DNA of 64,000 nucleotides from Eubacterium sp. 1001713B170207_170306_E7 (GCF_015547515.1 NZ_JADMVE010000001.1:248406-312405); one strand, 5' to 3'. Positions 40,479-49,201 are shown, numbered from the stretch's first letter. Program-made: numbers and translations. The notes: generated by a model from the letters alone, not told the origin.

Positions 40479-41100
40479 GCGCCCGAATCTGGATAAAAAC
40501 CTGGACAGCGCGGTTTTTCGCCGCTATTATTACCTGAAGGAGGAGCTTGTGGCCTTTTGCAGGCAGAACGGCCTGCCTGTCTCCGGCGGAAAGCTGGAGC
40601 TGACCGAGCGCATCGCCGGCTTTCTGGACACGGGCAGCGTGGCGGCCCCTCTGGCCAGAAGCCGCCGCAAAAAGCCCCAGATGGGCGAGATCACCGAGGA
40701 GATGAGCATCGAGCCGGATTTTGTCTGCTCCGAGAAGCACCGGACCTTTTTTAAGGAAAAGCTCGGCAAAAGCTTTTCCTTTAACGTGGCTTTTCAGAAA
40801 TGGCTGAAAGCCAACACGGGCAAAACCTACCGGGAGGCCATCGCTGCCTACAAAACGCTTCAGGCGGAAAAGAAAAAGGGAAAAACCACCATTGACCGGC
40901 AGTTTGAGTACAACACCTATATCCGGGATTTTTTCGCGGACAACGCGGGCAAAACCCTGGAGCAGGCCATTGCCTGCTGGAAGCATAAAAAAAGCCGCCC
41001 CGGCCACAACCGCTACGAGCGGGCCGACCTCGACGCCCTGTCAGGCGGGCAGGAGGCCGAAAACAGAGAGGAGCACCCAGCATGCGGGCAGAACACCTGA
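40471..41100 (+). CDS. SAP-domain protein with DUF6434-like region
   Basis: 209 residues from ATG 40471. Residues about 15-55 form a SAP motif (YYLKEELVAFCRQNGLPVSG, then KLELTERIAGFL), which binds DNA or RNA in other proteins. The central FFKEKLGKSFSFNVAFQKWL, then NTGKTYREAIAAY matches DUF6434. The C-terminus repeats a related unit (YIRDFFADNAGKTLEQAIAC). Basic. It overlaps both neighbours, so it is in one transcript with them. Confidence 0.7.
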   Translation: MRERPNLDKNLDSAVFRRYYYLKEELVAFCRQNGLPVSGGKLELTERIAGFLDTGSVAAPLARSRRKKPQMGEITEEMSIEPDFVCSEKHRTFFKEKLGKSFSFNVAFQKWLKANTGKTYREAIAAYKTLQAEKKKGKTTIDRQFEYNTYIRDFFADNAGKTLEQAIACWKHKKSRPGHNRYERADLDALSGGQEAENREEHPACGQNT

Positions 41101-41816
41101 AAATCGAAAGCATCCCCGCCATGCTCTGGGGCAGGCCGGAGGACCGGGGCATCATCGCCGTCCACGGCAGCCAGTCCCACAAAGCCGACGAGCCCATCCG
41201 CATACTGGCCGAAAACGCCGTGGCCGCCGGGTATCAGGTTTTGAGCTTTGATCTGCCCGGGCACGGGGATCGGCGCCATGAGGACACCCCCTGCCGGCCG
41301 CGGGAATGTGTGGCCGAGCTGGCCACGGTCATGGCCTGGGCCCGGAGCCAGTGGCGGTTCGTCAGCCTGTTCGCCAACAGCCTCGGCGTCTATTACAGCC
41401 TTATGGCCTATTCCGGTGAGCCCCTGGAGCGGGCCTGGTTTCTGTCGCCGCTGGTGGACATGCAGCGTATGATCGAGAACATGATGGCCTGGTCCGGCGT
41501 GACCGGGGAGCAGCTCCGGCGGGAGCAGGCCGTGGCCACGCCCATCGGCCAGACCCTGTACTGGGACGACTATACCGAGGCGCGGCAGCACCCGGTCAGC
41601 GTGTGGCCCATACCCACCGAGATCCTGTACGGCGAAAAAGACGGCACCTGTGAGCGCGGCACCGTCGAAGCCTTTGCCGCCCGTTTTTCCAGCGGCCTCA
41701 CGGTCGTGCCGGACGGCGAGCATTACTTCCATACGCCAGAGCAGCTGCGGGCCTTTGACACCTGGCTCAAGCAGACCGGGCTGGGCCGGGATAAAAAACG
41801 GCCGGCAGCCCCTTGA
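41082..41816 (+). CDS. Alpha/beta hydrolase
   Basis: 244 residues; starts 19 nt inside the SAP gene with AGAGAGGAGCACC as site. Alpha/beta-hydrolase features: IIAVHGSQSHKADEPI (oxyanion loop), SFDLPGHGDRR, nucleophile elbow FANSLGVYY (x-N-S-L-G), acid region ILYGEKDGTCE and catalytic histidine GEHYFH. Probably an esterase or lipase-like enzyme; substrate unknown. Confidence 0.82.
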   Translation: MRAEHLKIESIPAMLWGRPEDRGIIAVHGSQSHKADEPIRILAENAVAAGYQVLSFDLPGHGDRRHEDTPCRPRECVAELATVMAWARSQWRFVSLFANSLGVYYSLMAYSGEPLERAWFLSPLVDMQRMIENMMAWSGVTGEQLRREQAVATPIGQTLYWDDYTEARQHPVSVWPIPTEILYGEKDGTCERGTVEAFAARFSSGLTVVPDGEHYFHTPEQLRAFDTWLKQTGLGRDKKRPAAP

Positions 41817-41928
41817 CCCTCACGCCGCGTGATAGTGTAAGATAGCCTTAAAGGGAACGCGCAAAGGGAATAACGGCCGGTTCATCTGCGGCGGGCTCTT
41901 TACCATCATGAGACAGGAGTTGATTTTA

Positions 41929-42795
41929 ATGAGAACGGTAAAACAAGTGGCGGCGCTGACCGGCGTCAGCGTGAGGACGTTGCAGTATTATGATGAAATC
42001 GGCGTGCTTAAGCCCACCGAGGTCACCGGGGCGGGCTACCGGCTCTATGACGATGAGGCCTTAAAAACCCTGCAGCAGATTCTGTTTTTTAAGGAGCTGG
42101 ATTTCCCCTTAAAGGAGATCCGGAAAATCATGGAGGATCCGGGCTTTGACAGAAACCGGGCCTTCAAAAAGCAGCGAGAGCTGCTGCAGGTCAAGCGGAA
42201 CCGGCTGGACCGGCTGCTCGCGCTTTTAGACAGCCTGGAAAAGGGTCAAGCCTGCCCGGACTTTGAGGCCTTTGACCTGAGCGAGTACCTGCAGGCCCTG
42301 GAGGATTTTAAGACCGGGAATAGCGCGCTGGTGATCGAGCACTGGGGCAGTCTGGAGGCCTTTGAGCAGCTCATGAAAAAGGTGAAAGCGGACGAGGCCC
42401 ATGCCGCCGGGCTGGCGGTCCGGCAGTACGGCAGCGTGGAAAAATATACCGCGGCCATGAAGGACAGCCTCCGCCATTTTTCCGAGAACATGGAAAAAAT
42501 AGAGGCCATGAAGCAGGACGGCACCGTCGAAAAAAACGCGGCCCTCATGGAGGCCCTGTACAGCAGCAGGGAAAAGGACCCGGCGTCACCCGGGGTGCAG
42601 GCCATTGTCGGTCAGCTCATCACCCTGGGCGAGTCGGTGAACCTGAACATCGACAGGGGTGAGCACTACTGGGACATGATGATCGACGGGTACCTCCACA
42701 ACGACGCCCTCATCAAAGCTATCGACGGGCAGAAGGGCGACGGGACGTCCGCGTTTGTGGGGCGGGCGTTTCAGTGTTATTTTGGTAAAGAATGA
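41929..42795 (+). CDS. MerR-family regulator with TipAS drug-recognition domain
   Basis: 288 residues from ATG 41929 (GACAGGAGTTGATTTTA; an ATG at 41908 is less likely). Residues 1-75 are MerR (VKQVAALTGVSVRTLQYYDE, GAGYRLYDDEALKTL); a coiled coil follows; residues about 150-285 are TipAS-like (LMKKVKADEAHAAGLAVRQY, HFSENMEKIEAMKQDG). TipAL binds thiopeptide-type antibiotics and activates resistance genes. Target unknown. Confidence 0.85.
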   Translation: MRTVKQVAALTGVSVRTLQYYDEIGVLKPTEVTGAGYRLYDDEALKTLQQILFFKELDFPLKEIRKIMEDPGFDRNRAFKKQRELLQVKRNRLDRLLALLDSLEKGQACPDFEAFDLSEYLQALEDFKTGNSALVIEHWGSLEAFEQLMKKVKADEAHAAGLAVRQYGSVEKYTAAMKDSLRHFSENMEKIEAMKQDGTVEKNAALMEALYSSREKDPASPGVQAIVGQLITLGESVNLNIDRGEHYWDMMIDGYLHNDALIKAIDGQKGDGTSAFVGRAFQCYFGKE

Positions 42796-42837
42796 CAGGA
42801 AAACCCCTTTAAGTAAAGCCAGGGTGCACCACCCTGT

Positions 42838-42870
42838 GAGCACAGCGCAAAATTGCGCCGTGCTCTTTTT
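42838..42870 (+). terminator. Terminator after TipAL-type gene
   Basis: GAGCACAGCGCAAAATTGCG then CCGTGCTC with T5; the same hairpin as 14252-14280. Confidence 0.9.
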
Positions 42871-42920
42871 CATTAAAGGCCGGCAGCGGCCCGGGATCAA
42901 TGGACGGGGCGGGCGGATTG

Positions 42921-42929
42921 TGCTAAAAT
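42921..42929 (+). promoter_or_regulatory. Extended -10 promoter for GNAT gene
   Basis: TGCTAAAAT, 24 nt before the ATG at 42953. Confidence 0.5.
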
Positions 42930-42952
42930 GTTGAGTAAGGAGCGAACGTACC

Positions 42953-43444
42953 ATGAATATAATCATACGGGAAATCCGGGAGGCGGAAATCCCAAGGCTG
43001 AAGGATTTTTTATACGAGGCGGTCTTCATCCCGCCGGGGGCCGGGGCCCCGCCGAGAGCGGTGGTGGACACGCCGGAGCTGCAGGTCTACGTGCGTGATT
43101 TTGGCCGGCAGGCGGCAGATCTTGGCCTGGTGGCCGAGGTGGACGGGCGGATTGCCGGCGCGGTCTGGGCCCGGATTATGGAGGATTACGGACACATCGA
43201 CGATGACACGCCCTCTCTGGCCATCGCGCTTTTTAAAGCCTACCGGGGCCTGGGAATCGGCACCGGCCTGATGCGGGCCATGCTGTCGGCCCTGGAGGAA
43301 AGAGGCTTCGCGCAGGTCTCCCTGTCGGTCCAGAAAGCCAACCGGGCGCTGAAGCTGTACGAGCGCCTGGGCTTCAGGGCTGTGGCCGAAAACGGGGACG
43401 AATACAAGATGGTAAAGACACTGGGAGGGCAAAGGCATGAATGA
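42953..43444 (+). CDS. GNAT-family N-acetyltransferase
   Basis: 163 residues; ribosome site AAGGAGCGAACGTACC. Acetyl-CoA loop KAYRGLGIGTGLMRAML and C-terminal QKANRALKLYERLGFRAVAE are typical of RimI-like GNATs. Substrate unknown. Its end overlaps the next start by 8 nt. Confidence 0.86.
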   Translation: MNIIIREIREAEIPRLKDFLYEAVFIPPGAGAPPRAVVDTPELQVYVRDFGRQAADLGLVAEVDGRIAGAVWARIMEDYGHIDDDTPSLAIALFKAYRGLGIGTGLMRAMLSALEERGFAQVSLSVQKANRALKLYERLGFRAVAENGDEYKMVKTLGGQRHE

Positions 43445-44126
43445 TTTGATCACCAATATTGACAGGCTGCACACCACCGAGCTGGGCGCAGCGCGCATAA
43501 GGAGGAACCTGTCCATCGAGACCGGGGACGTGGTGGCCTGGTGCAGGGCCGCCATCCTGGATCCGGATGCCGAGATGGCCCACAGGGGTAAAAACTGGTA
43601 TGTCCGGACCTCGGGCTGCGAAATCACCGTCAACGCCCGCAGCTACACGCTCATCACCGCCCACCCCATAAAGAAGGCGGAGCCCGGGCGGCGCAGGGGC
43701 AGGAAAGCGGAAAGCAGGGATAAAAAGGCGATTGTAAAATACTTCTACGAGACGGTCGTCTCGCAAAACCAGCTCGGGCAGCTTTCGGATTATATCGCTG
43801 AGGACTGCACCCTGAAGGCAGGCGGGACTATCCTCCCGCTGGGTCTGGAGGGCATGCGCGGGCACCTCGCCGATATCCGCAAAACCTACCCGGATTACAC
43901 GATGCGCATCATCCGGCAGTACGAGGACGGGGACTATGTGATCTCCGAGTTTGTCATGGAGGGAACCCACGAGGGCGAGTGGCTTGGGATGAAGCCGAGC
44001 CACAAAAGGCTGTCCATCACCGGCGTGGATATCGACCGGGTGGCCGGCGGCAAAATCGTGGAGCACGGCGGCGCAGCCAACACCTTTGAGGCCCTTTATG
44101 AAAACCAGCTGATAAAGCCAGTGTAG
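43437..44126 (+). CDS. Fusion of DUF3781 with a SnoaL-like ester cyclase domain
   Basis: 229 residues. Residues 1 to about 80 (LITNIDRLHTTELGAARIRR, then NWYVRTSGCEITVNARSYTL) match stand-alone DUF3781 proteins. After a basic linker (GRRRGRKAES), residues about 100-225 form a SnoaL-type alpha+beta barrel (YFYETVVSQNQLGQLSDYIA, GTHEGEWLGMKPSHKR, GVDIDRVAGGKIVEHGG). The two are normally separate small proteins. Coupled to a GNAT gene. Confidence 0.75.
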   Translation: MNDLITNIDRLHTTELGAARIRRNLSIETGDVVAWCRAAILDPDAEMAHRGKNWYVRTSGCEITVNARSYTLITAHPIKKAEPGRRRGRKAESRDKKAIVKYFYETVVSQNQLGQLSDYIAEDCTLKAGGTILPLGLEGMRGHLADIRKTYPDYTMRIIRQYEDGDYVISEFVMEGTHEGEWLGMKPSHKRLSITGVDIDRVAGGKIVEHGGAANTFEALYENQLIKPV

Positions 44127-44190
44127 CGCCGTGAACAGCCGGGCGGCGGACGCCCGTGTATTCTCAGGAAAAGAAGGACCAGGAGGAATT

Positions 44191-44985
44191 ATGACAGGCA
44201 TTTATTTTAGCGGAACCGGAAACTCTAAGCATTGTGTCGAGCAGTTTCTGGAGGCATACGGCGGGGACGCGCCGGCTTTTTCGATTGAGGCGGAAAGCGT
44301 GGCGGATAAAATCCGGGAGCAGGCTGTCCTCGTGATCGGTTACCCGGTGCAGTTCAGCAATATCCCTAAAATCCTGAGCGATTTCGTGGCCCGGAATCAA
44401 GGGCTCTGGCGGGGTAAAAAAGTGTTTGTGCTGGCCACAATGGGTTTGTTCAGCGGGGACGGCGCAGGTGTTTTGGCCCGCCTGCTGCGAAAGCACGGCG
44501 CTGTTGTGACCGGCGGCCTGCACCTTAAGATGCCGGACAGCATCTGTGATGAAAAGGCACTGAAAAGATCCTTACAGGCCAACCGCAGGCTGATCGCGGA
44601 AGCTGAGCTGAAAATAAAAAGGGCGGTTCAGGCATATAAAAAGGGAAACCCGCCCCAGGAGGGATTAGGGCCGTTTTACCATCTGGCGGGGCTGCTTGGC
44701 CAGCGGCTGTATTTTTACAACAAAACGAAAAAGTATTCGGACAGGCTGAAAATCGACGGGGATAAGTGCGCCGGCTGCGGAAAATGCGTTGGGCTGTGCC
44801 CCACGGGAAACCTGCGGCTGGACAGCCGGGGGGCTGTCGCGGCGGATACCTGCACGATGTGCTACCGCTGCATCAGCCGGTGCCCGGCCCAGGCCATCAC
44901 CCTGCTGGGGAAAAGGGTGGTCGAGCAGGGTTATCTTGAAAAATACCGGGATACCGCCTCAGACAACCGAGGCGGAGGGCTCTGA
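44191..44985 (+). CDS. EFR1-family flavodoxin-ferredoxin protein (second copy)
   Basis: 264 residues from ATG 44191 (CAGGAGGAATT). FMN-site motif IYFSGTGNSKHCVEQF, central flavodoxin-like domain, then two 4Fe-4S motifs CAGCGKCVGLCPTGN and CTMCYRCISRCPAQA. Same family as 17606 but clearly diverged. Probably an electron carrier; partner unknown. Confidence 0.86.
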   Translation: MTGIYFSGTGNSKHCVEQFLEAYGGDAPAFSIEAESVADKIREQAVLVIGYPVQFSNIPKILSDFVARNQGLWRGKKVFVLATMGLFSGDGAGVLARLLRKHGAVVTGGLHLKMPDSICDEKALKRSLQANRRLIAEAELKIKRAVQAYKKGNPPQEGLGPFYHLAGLLGQRLYFYNKTKKYSDRLKIDGDKCAGCGKCVGLCPTGNLRLDSRGAVAADTCTMCYRCISRCPAQAITLLGKRVVEQGYLEKYRDTASDNRGGGL

Positions 44986-45060
44986 GGACGCGAAAACCAC
45001 CCGGACAAACGGCCGCGGCAGCCCTTGGATACATGATAAAAATCTTTATAAATAAACCTG

Positions 45061-45089
45061 TTGACAATAAATTTTTATTCCATTACCAT
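45061..45089 (+). promoter_or_regulatory. Promoter of C45 gene
   Basis: TTGACA (45061-45066), 17 nt, TACCAT (45084-45089). Confidence 0.65.
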
Positions 45090-45108
45090 TAAACCAGAGT
45101 TACCGGTA

Positions 45109-45138
45109 GCTCTCCAGACTAAAATAGAACAGGAGAGC
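45109..45138 (+). promoter_or_regulatory. Hairpin that can mask the ribosome site of the C45 gene
   Basis: GCTCTCC (45109-45115) can pair perfectly with GGAGAGC (45132-45138), which contains the Shine-Dalgarno of the ATG at 45145. Loop 16 nt. Confidence 0.4.
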
Positions 45139-45144
45139 AAAAAC

Positions 45145-46152
45145 ATGTATCACAACCGATTCAAAGGAAACCATTATGACATGGGGTTTCGCTGGGGGGC
45201 CATGCTCAGAAAGCACGGCCGCGTCCTTTTAGACACCATCGACTTTCCCATCACCCAGGAGCGCCTGCGCTTTGCGGCGGCCTGCGTCCCGATCTGCCGC
45301 CAGTATTTTCCAGAGCTTCTGGAGGAGATTCAGGGGCTGGCCGACGGCCAGGGCTGCGCTGTGGCGCCGCTGCACGCTTTTTTATTCAGTATGTACGCCA
45401 TGCCTCCGGCCTGCCACTGCTCCTGCTTTGCCGTGGCCAGCGGCGATCAGGTTCTCTTTGGCCGAAACAGCGATTTTCTGGTCGCGCTGGAAAAATCCAA
45501 CACCAACGCCATCTACCGCTTCGGGGGCGGAGCCTTTGACTTTACGGGCAATTCCACGGCCTTCATACAAATGGAGGACGGTGTCAACGATCAGGGCCTG
45601 GCTGTGGGGCTCACGGCTGTTTATCCCCACGCCATCCGGCCGGGGCTGAACGCGGGCGTGCTGCTGCGGTATTTTCTGGAGAAATGCCAGAGCACCAGTG
45701 AGGTGATCGGGGCGCTCCGGGAGCTGCCTGTCAGCTCGGCCCAGACCTTTACCGTGGCCGACCGCAGCGGGGACATCTCGGTGCTGGAGGTCAACTGCGA
45801 CCGTATGGAGGTGCTGCGCCCCATGGCCGAAAGGCCCTATGTGTGCGCCACCAACCTTTTTCACAGCCGGGCCATGTCGGGCTTTTGCGACACCAGCCTG
45901 GATAACTGGGAGGCGGAGCCCCGGTACCAGACGCTCACCCGGGCCCTGGACAAAAAGGCCGCGAGAATGGATCTGGCAGGTGCCATGGCGCTGCTGTCCG
46001 GCCGCGACGGGTTTATCTGCCAGTACGACCGGAAAACCGGAAAGGACACAGTGTGGTCCGTGGTCTATGATCTGAAGCGGGCGGCCATCTACCGGACCGA
46101 GGGCAACCCGGGCAGAAAAAAATTCCGGGAGGACCGGCGGTTCAGCTTTTAA
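45145..46152 (+). CDS. C45-family acyltransferase/peptidase (AAT-like)
   Basis: 335 residues from ATG 45145 (CAGGAGAGCAAAAAC). Ntn-hydrolase of the acyl-CoA:6-aminopenicillanate acyltransferase type: N-terminal RFKGNHYDMGFRWGAML, the probable nucleophile Cys in CHCSCFAVASGDQ, then LFGRNSDFLV. The nucleophile follows about 90 residues, implying autocatalytic cleavage into two subunits, as in the family. It could hydrolyse or transfer acyl groups on amines or peptides. Substrate unknown. Confidence 0.8.
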   Translation: MYHNRFKGNHYDMGFRWGAMLRKHGRVLLDTIDFPITQERLRFAAACVPICRQYFPELLEEIQGLADGQGCAVAPLHAFLFSMYAMPPACHCSCFAVASGDQVLFGRNSDFLVALEKSNTNAIYRFGGGAFDFTGNSTAFIQMEDGVNDQGLAVGLTAVYPHAIRPGLNAGVLLRYFLEKCQSTSEVIGALRELPVSSAQTFTVADRSGDISVLEVNCDRMEVLRPMAERPYVCATNLFHSRAMSGFCDTSLDNWEAEPRYQTLTRALDKKAARMDLAGAMALLSGRDGFICQYDRKTGKDTVWSVVYDLKRAAIYRTEGNPGRKKFREDRRFSF

Positions 46153-46172
46153 GGCGGGAGGCGGCTTCAATT

Positions 46173-46187
46173 TTAAGAAAATCTTAA
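46173..46187. promoter_or_regulatory. Palindromic box upstream of VanR-like gene
   Basis: TTAAGAAAATCTTAA; nearly the same box recurs at 48075-48089 before the carboxypeptidase gene. Candidate response-regulator site. Confidence 0.5.
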
Positions 46188-46274
46188 GGGGTTCCTAAGG
46201 AAAAGCAAAGGACATTCCGCCAGCGTTCAGATAAAATAAAAGAGCAACCCTATCACTTAAAAAGGAAAGAAAAA

Positions 46275-46964
46275 ATGCAGACAGAAGTATTAGTCGTAGA
46301 CGATGAAAAAGAAATTGCGGATTTGGTGGAGCTTTACCTGGGCAACGAGGGCTACTGTGTGCGCAAGTTTTACAGCGCCCGGGAGGCCCTGGCCTCGGCG
46401 CTTGAAAATCCGCCGGAGCTGGCGGTGCTGGACGTGATGATGCCGGATATGGACGGCTTTACCCTGTGCCGCAGGCTCCGGGAAAAGTACACCTTTCCCA
46501 TCATCATGCTCACCGCCAAGGAGGAGGAGATCGACAAGATCACCGGTCTTGCCATCGGCGCGGACGATTATGTGACCAAGCCCTTCCGGCCCCTGGAGCT
46601 GGTGGCCCGGGTCAAGGCCCAGCTGCGGCGCTGCCAGCGCTACAGCGGCGGGCAGCAGGAGGACGAGGCTCTGGCCGCCTACCGGGGGCTGGTGCTCAAC
46701 CGGGAGACCCATGTGTGCACCCTGGACGAGAAGCCTGTGGAGCTCACGCCCATTGAGTTCGCCATCCTGTGGACCCTCTGCAAAAACAAGGGGCGTGTCA
46801 TCAGCTCCGAGGAGCTGTTTAAGGAGGTGTGGGGGGAGAAATACTTTACAGGCAACAACACGGTCATGGTGCATATCCGCCACCTCCGGGAGAAAATGCA
46901 CGACTCGGCCGAAAACCCCCGGTACATAAAAACCGTATGGGGCGTGGGGTATAAAATTGGATAA
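46275..46964 (+). CDS. VanR-like response regulator
   Basis: 229 residues, OmpR family. Receiver LVVDDEKEIADLVELYLG, acceptor LDVMMPDMDGFTLCRRLRE, LTAKEEEIDKITGLAIGADD and KPFRPLELVARV are typical of VanR. C-terminal winged helix: LTPIEFAILWTLCKNKGRVI, KTVWGVGYKI. ATG follows AAAAAGGAAAGAAAA. It overlaps the kinase gene by 8 nt. No vanHAX genes are near, so vancomycin resistance is not implied; a cell-envelope signal is likely. Confidence 0.9.
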   Translation: MQTEVLVVDDEKEIADLVELYLGNEGYCVRKFYSAREALASALENPPELAVLDVMMPDMDGFTLCRRLREKYTFPIIMLTAKEEEIDKITGLAIGADDYVTKPFRPLELVARVKAQLRRCQRYSGGQQEDEALAAYRGLVLNRETHVCTLDEKPVELTPIEFAILWTLCKNKGRVISSEELFKEVWGEKYFTGNNTVMVHIRHLREKMHDSAENPRYIKTVWGVGYKIG

Positions 46965-48078
46965 TTCCTTCAAAAGGCTGAAGCGGAAAATACTGGTCCA
47001 GGTGGTGCTGACCGCCCTCATCGCCCTGCTGGCGGGCTGGGTGCTCATGGCCCTGTTTGTGGACGGGGTGCTCCAGGACCGCTTTGCCGACTACGTGGTC
47101 TATCTTTTCGCCCAGTTCACCAGCGGGGAACGGGCTGAGATGCTCTACCGGGGTATTTTCCAGAGCAACAAGACCCTGTGGATGGCCGCAGGCTACGTGC
47201 TGCTGCTCTGCGTGATTTTTTACTGGGGCATGACCCGTTTCACCCGGTATTTTGAGGAGATCAGCCGCGGGATCGACGCGCTGGCAGAGGAGCGGGACAC
47301 GGACATCGAGCTGCCCGAGGAGCTGGATGTCATGGCGAAAAAGCTGAACCAGGTGCGCCAGTCTCTGGAAAAACGGACCCGCGACGCCAGGGAGGCCGAG
47401 CAGCGCAAAAACGACCTGGTGGTCTACCTGGCCCACGACATCAAAACCCCGCTGACCTCGGTCATCGGCTATCTGAATATTCTGGAGGAGGCGCCCGACA
47501 TGCCCCTTGAGCAGCGGGCAAAATACACCAGGATCACCCTGGACAAGGCCTGCCGCCTGGAGCAGCTCATCAACGAGTTTTTTGACATCACGCGCTTTAA
47601 CCTGCAGACCGTGGTGCTGGAAAAGGAGCGGATCCACCTCTCCTATATGCTCATGCAGCTGGTGGATGAGTTCTACCCCCTTTTCACAGCCCAGAACAAG
47701 CGGGCCGAGCTTAAGACAGATGGCAGCATCGACCTGGAGGGCGACGCGGACAAGCTGGCCCGGGTGTTCAACAACGTGCTCAAAAACGCGGTGGCTTACA
47801 GCGATCCGGATACGGTCATTGCCATTGAGGCAAAGGAGGTGGGGGACACCGCGGTTGTCACCTTTAAGAACAGGGGGCGCACCATTCCGCCCCACAAGCT
47901 GGAGAGTATTTTCGAGAAATTCTACCGCCTCGACACAGCCCGCTCCACGGCTTCGGGCGGGGCCGGTCTGGGGCTTGCCATCGCCCGGGAGATCGTGGGG
48001 GCCCACGGCGGTGACATAAGGGCCGAGAGCGTCGACGGCCTGACCACCTTCACGGTGACACTGCCGCTCCGGGGTTAA
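46957..48078 (+). CDS. VanS-like sensor histidine kinase
   Basis: 373 residues from TTG 46957, inside the upstream gene's end. Two TM helices (LVQVVLTALIALLAGWVLMA and LWMAAGYVLLLCVIFYWGM) bracket a short external loop of about 30 residues. HisKA VVYLAHDIKTPLTSVIGYLN, HATPase FNNVLKNAVAYSDPDT and GLGLAIAREIVGAHGG. Forms a pair with the VanR-like protein. Confidence 0.88.
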   Translation: MDNSFKRLKRKILVQVVLTALIALLAGWVLMALFVDGVLQDRFADYVVYLFAQFTSGERAEMLYRGIFQSNKTLWMAAGYVLLLCVIFYWGMTRFTRYFEEISRGIDALAEERDTDIELPEELDVMAKKLNQVRQSLEKRTRDAREAEQRKNDLVVYLAHDIKTPLTSVIGYLNILEEAPDMPLEQRAKYTRITLDKACRLEQLINEFFDITRFNLQTVVLEKERIHLSYMLMQLVDEFYPLFTAQNKRAELKTDGSIDLEGDADKLARVFNNVLKNAVAYSDPDTVIAIEAKEVGDTAVVTFKNRGRTIPPHKLESIFEKFYRLDTARSTASGGAGLGLAIAREIVGAHGGDIRAESVDGLTTFTVTLPLRG

Positions 48079-48089
48079 GAAAAACTTAA
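48075..48089. promoter_or_regulatory. Palindromic box upstream of carboxypeptidase gene
   Basis: TTAAGAAAAACTTAA, overlapping the stop codon of the kinase gene; 14 of 15 bases match the box at 46173. Confidence 0.5.
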
Positions 48090-48166
48090 TGGGAAACTAA
48101 ACAAAGGTTAAAAAACGCGGCTTCTTTCTGTGGTTTAATGGAATCAACAGAAAGGAGCTGTTTTTT

Positions 48167-49114
48167 ATGTATGACAACCGAAGAAATATCATCAGGCGAA
48201 GAAGAAAGAAAAAGGCCCGGGGGCGTCCTGCGCTGTTGGCGGTCATTGCCGGTCTCAGCCTTTATATGGCCGTGTTTGCCTTTAAGGCCTTTGGCCCCGG
48301 CGGGCGAGCCCACCCGGTGAGCGCCATGGGCAGCGGGAGCCTGTACAGCCAGAACGCGGTGCTGATGCGGCTGGAGAACGGCCGCGTGCTTTATGAGAAG
48401 AACAGCGGAGAAAGAATCTACCCCGCCTCCCTGACCAAGCTCATGACTGTTCTGGTGATCCTCGAGCAGTTTGAGGATCTGGACCACACAGTGACCCTGT
48501 CCGGACAGGTCTTTGATGAACTGAGGACCTCCGGGGCCTCCATGGCCGGCTTTTTACCCGGTGAGCAGCTCACCCTGCGGGACCTGCTCTACGGCTGCAT
48601 GCTGCCCTCGGGCGCCGAGGCGGCCCTGGGCCTGGCCTGCGCCATCGCCGGATCGGAGGAGAATTTCGCAGAACTGATGAACGAGAAGGCCGCGGCCCTG
48701 GGCATGGGGCACACCCATTTCACTAACGCCACAGGCCTGCACGACCCGGGCCATTACAGCACCGTGTCCGACATGGCGCTGCTGCTGCGGCAGGGCCTGG
48801 AGAACCCGGACTTCCGGGAGCTGTTCACCACCTTCTGCTACCAGACCGGGCCCACCAGCCAGCACCCGGAGGGCCTGTACCTCAGCAGCACCATGAACGG
48901 CCTGATGGCCGCCGCGGACTGCCCCGAGGGCGTGACCCTGCTCGGCGGCAAAACCGGCTACACCGAGGAAGCGGGCCTGTGTCTGGCCTCCCTGGCCGAA
49001 AAGGACGGGCAGGAATTCATCGCGGTTACTGCCGGCGCGCCAGGCAGTCATGAAACCGCGCCCCGCCACCTGGAGGACGCGCTGCGTCTTTATGGGCTGG
49101 CCGATTGCGTTTGA
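48167..49114 (+). CDS. D-alanyl-D-alanine carboxypeptidase (S11, DacA-like)
   Basis: 315 residues; ATG 48167 follows GAAAGGAGCTG. Basic N-terminus (NIIRRRRKKKARGR), one TM or signal anchor (LLAVIAGLSLYMAVFAFKAF), then the PBP fold: catalytic SLTK within YPASLTKLMTVLVI, KTG in LLGGKTGYTEEAG. The second motif reads SGA in LPSGAEAAL rather than the usual SxN. It trims pentapeptides in the cell wall. Context and a shared palindrome suggest control by the VanRS-like pair. Confidence 0.87.
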   Translation: MYDNRRNIIRRRRKKKARGRPALLAVIAGLSLYMAVFAFKAFGPGGRAHPVSAMGSGSLYSQNAVLMRLENGRVLYEKNSGERIYPASLTKLMTVLVILEQFEDLDHTVTLSGQVFDELRTSGASMAGFLPGEQLTLRDLLYGCMLPSGAEAALGLACAIAGSEENFAELMNEKAAALGMGHTHFTNATGLHDPGHYSTVSDMALLLRQGLENPDFRELFTTFCYQTGPTSQHPEGLYLSSTMNGLMAAADCPEGVTLLGGKTGYTEEAGLCLASLAEKDGQEFIAVTAGAPGSHETAPRHLEDALRLYGLADCV

Positions 49115-49124
49115 GCGGTTTCTG

Positions 49125-49133
49125 TGGTAAAAT
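49125..49133 (+). promoter_or_regulatory. Extended -10 promoter for the multi-PAS kinase
   Basis: TGGTAAAAT, about 70 nt before the ATG at 49202. Confidence 0.45.
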
Positions 49134-49201
49134 TAATCCATTACAGCAGACTCGTGAGGTGAGTCCCCGGCGCTTGCATGAAGCCCCGGGCAGGAGGAAT
49201 T

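Noticed and set aside
39224-41816. Ethanolamine utilisation locus
   Set aside because: Only eutH is present; neighbours (SAP protein, hydrolase) are unrelated and no shell or ammonia-lyase genes occur.
46275-49114. Vancomycin-resistance operon
   Set aside because: VanRS-like pair and a carboxypeptidase are present, but no vanH, vanA/B-type ligase or vanX.
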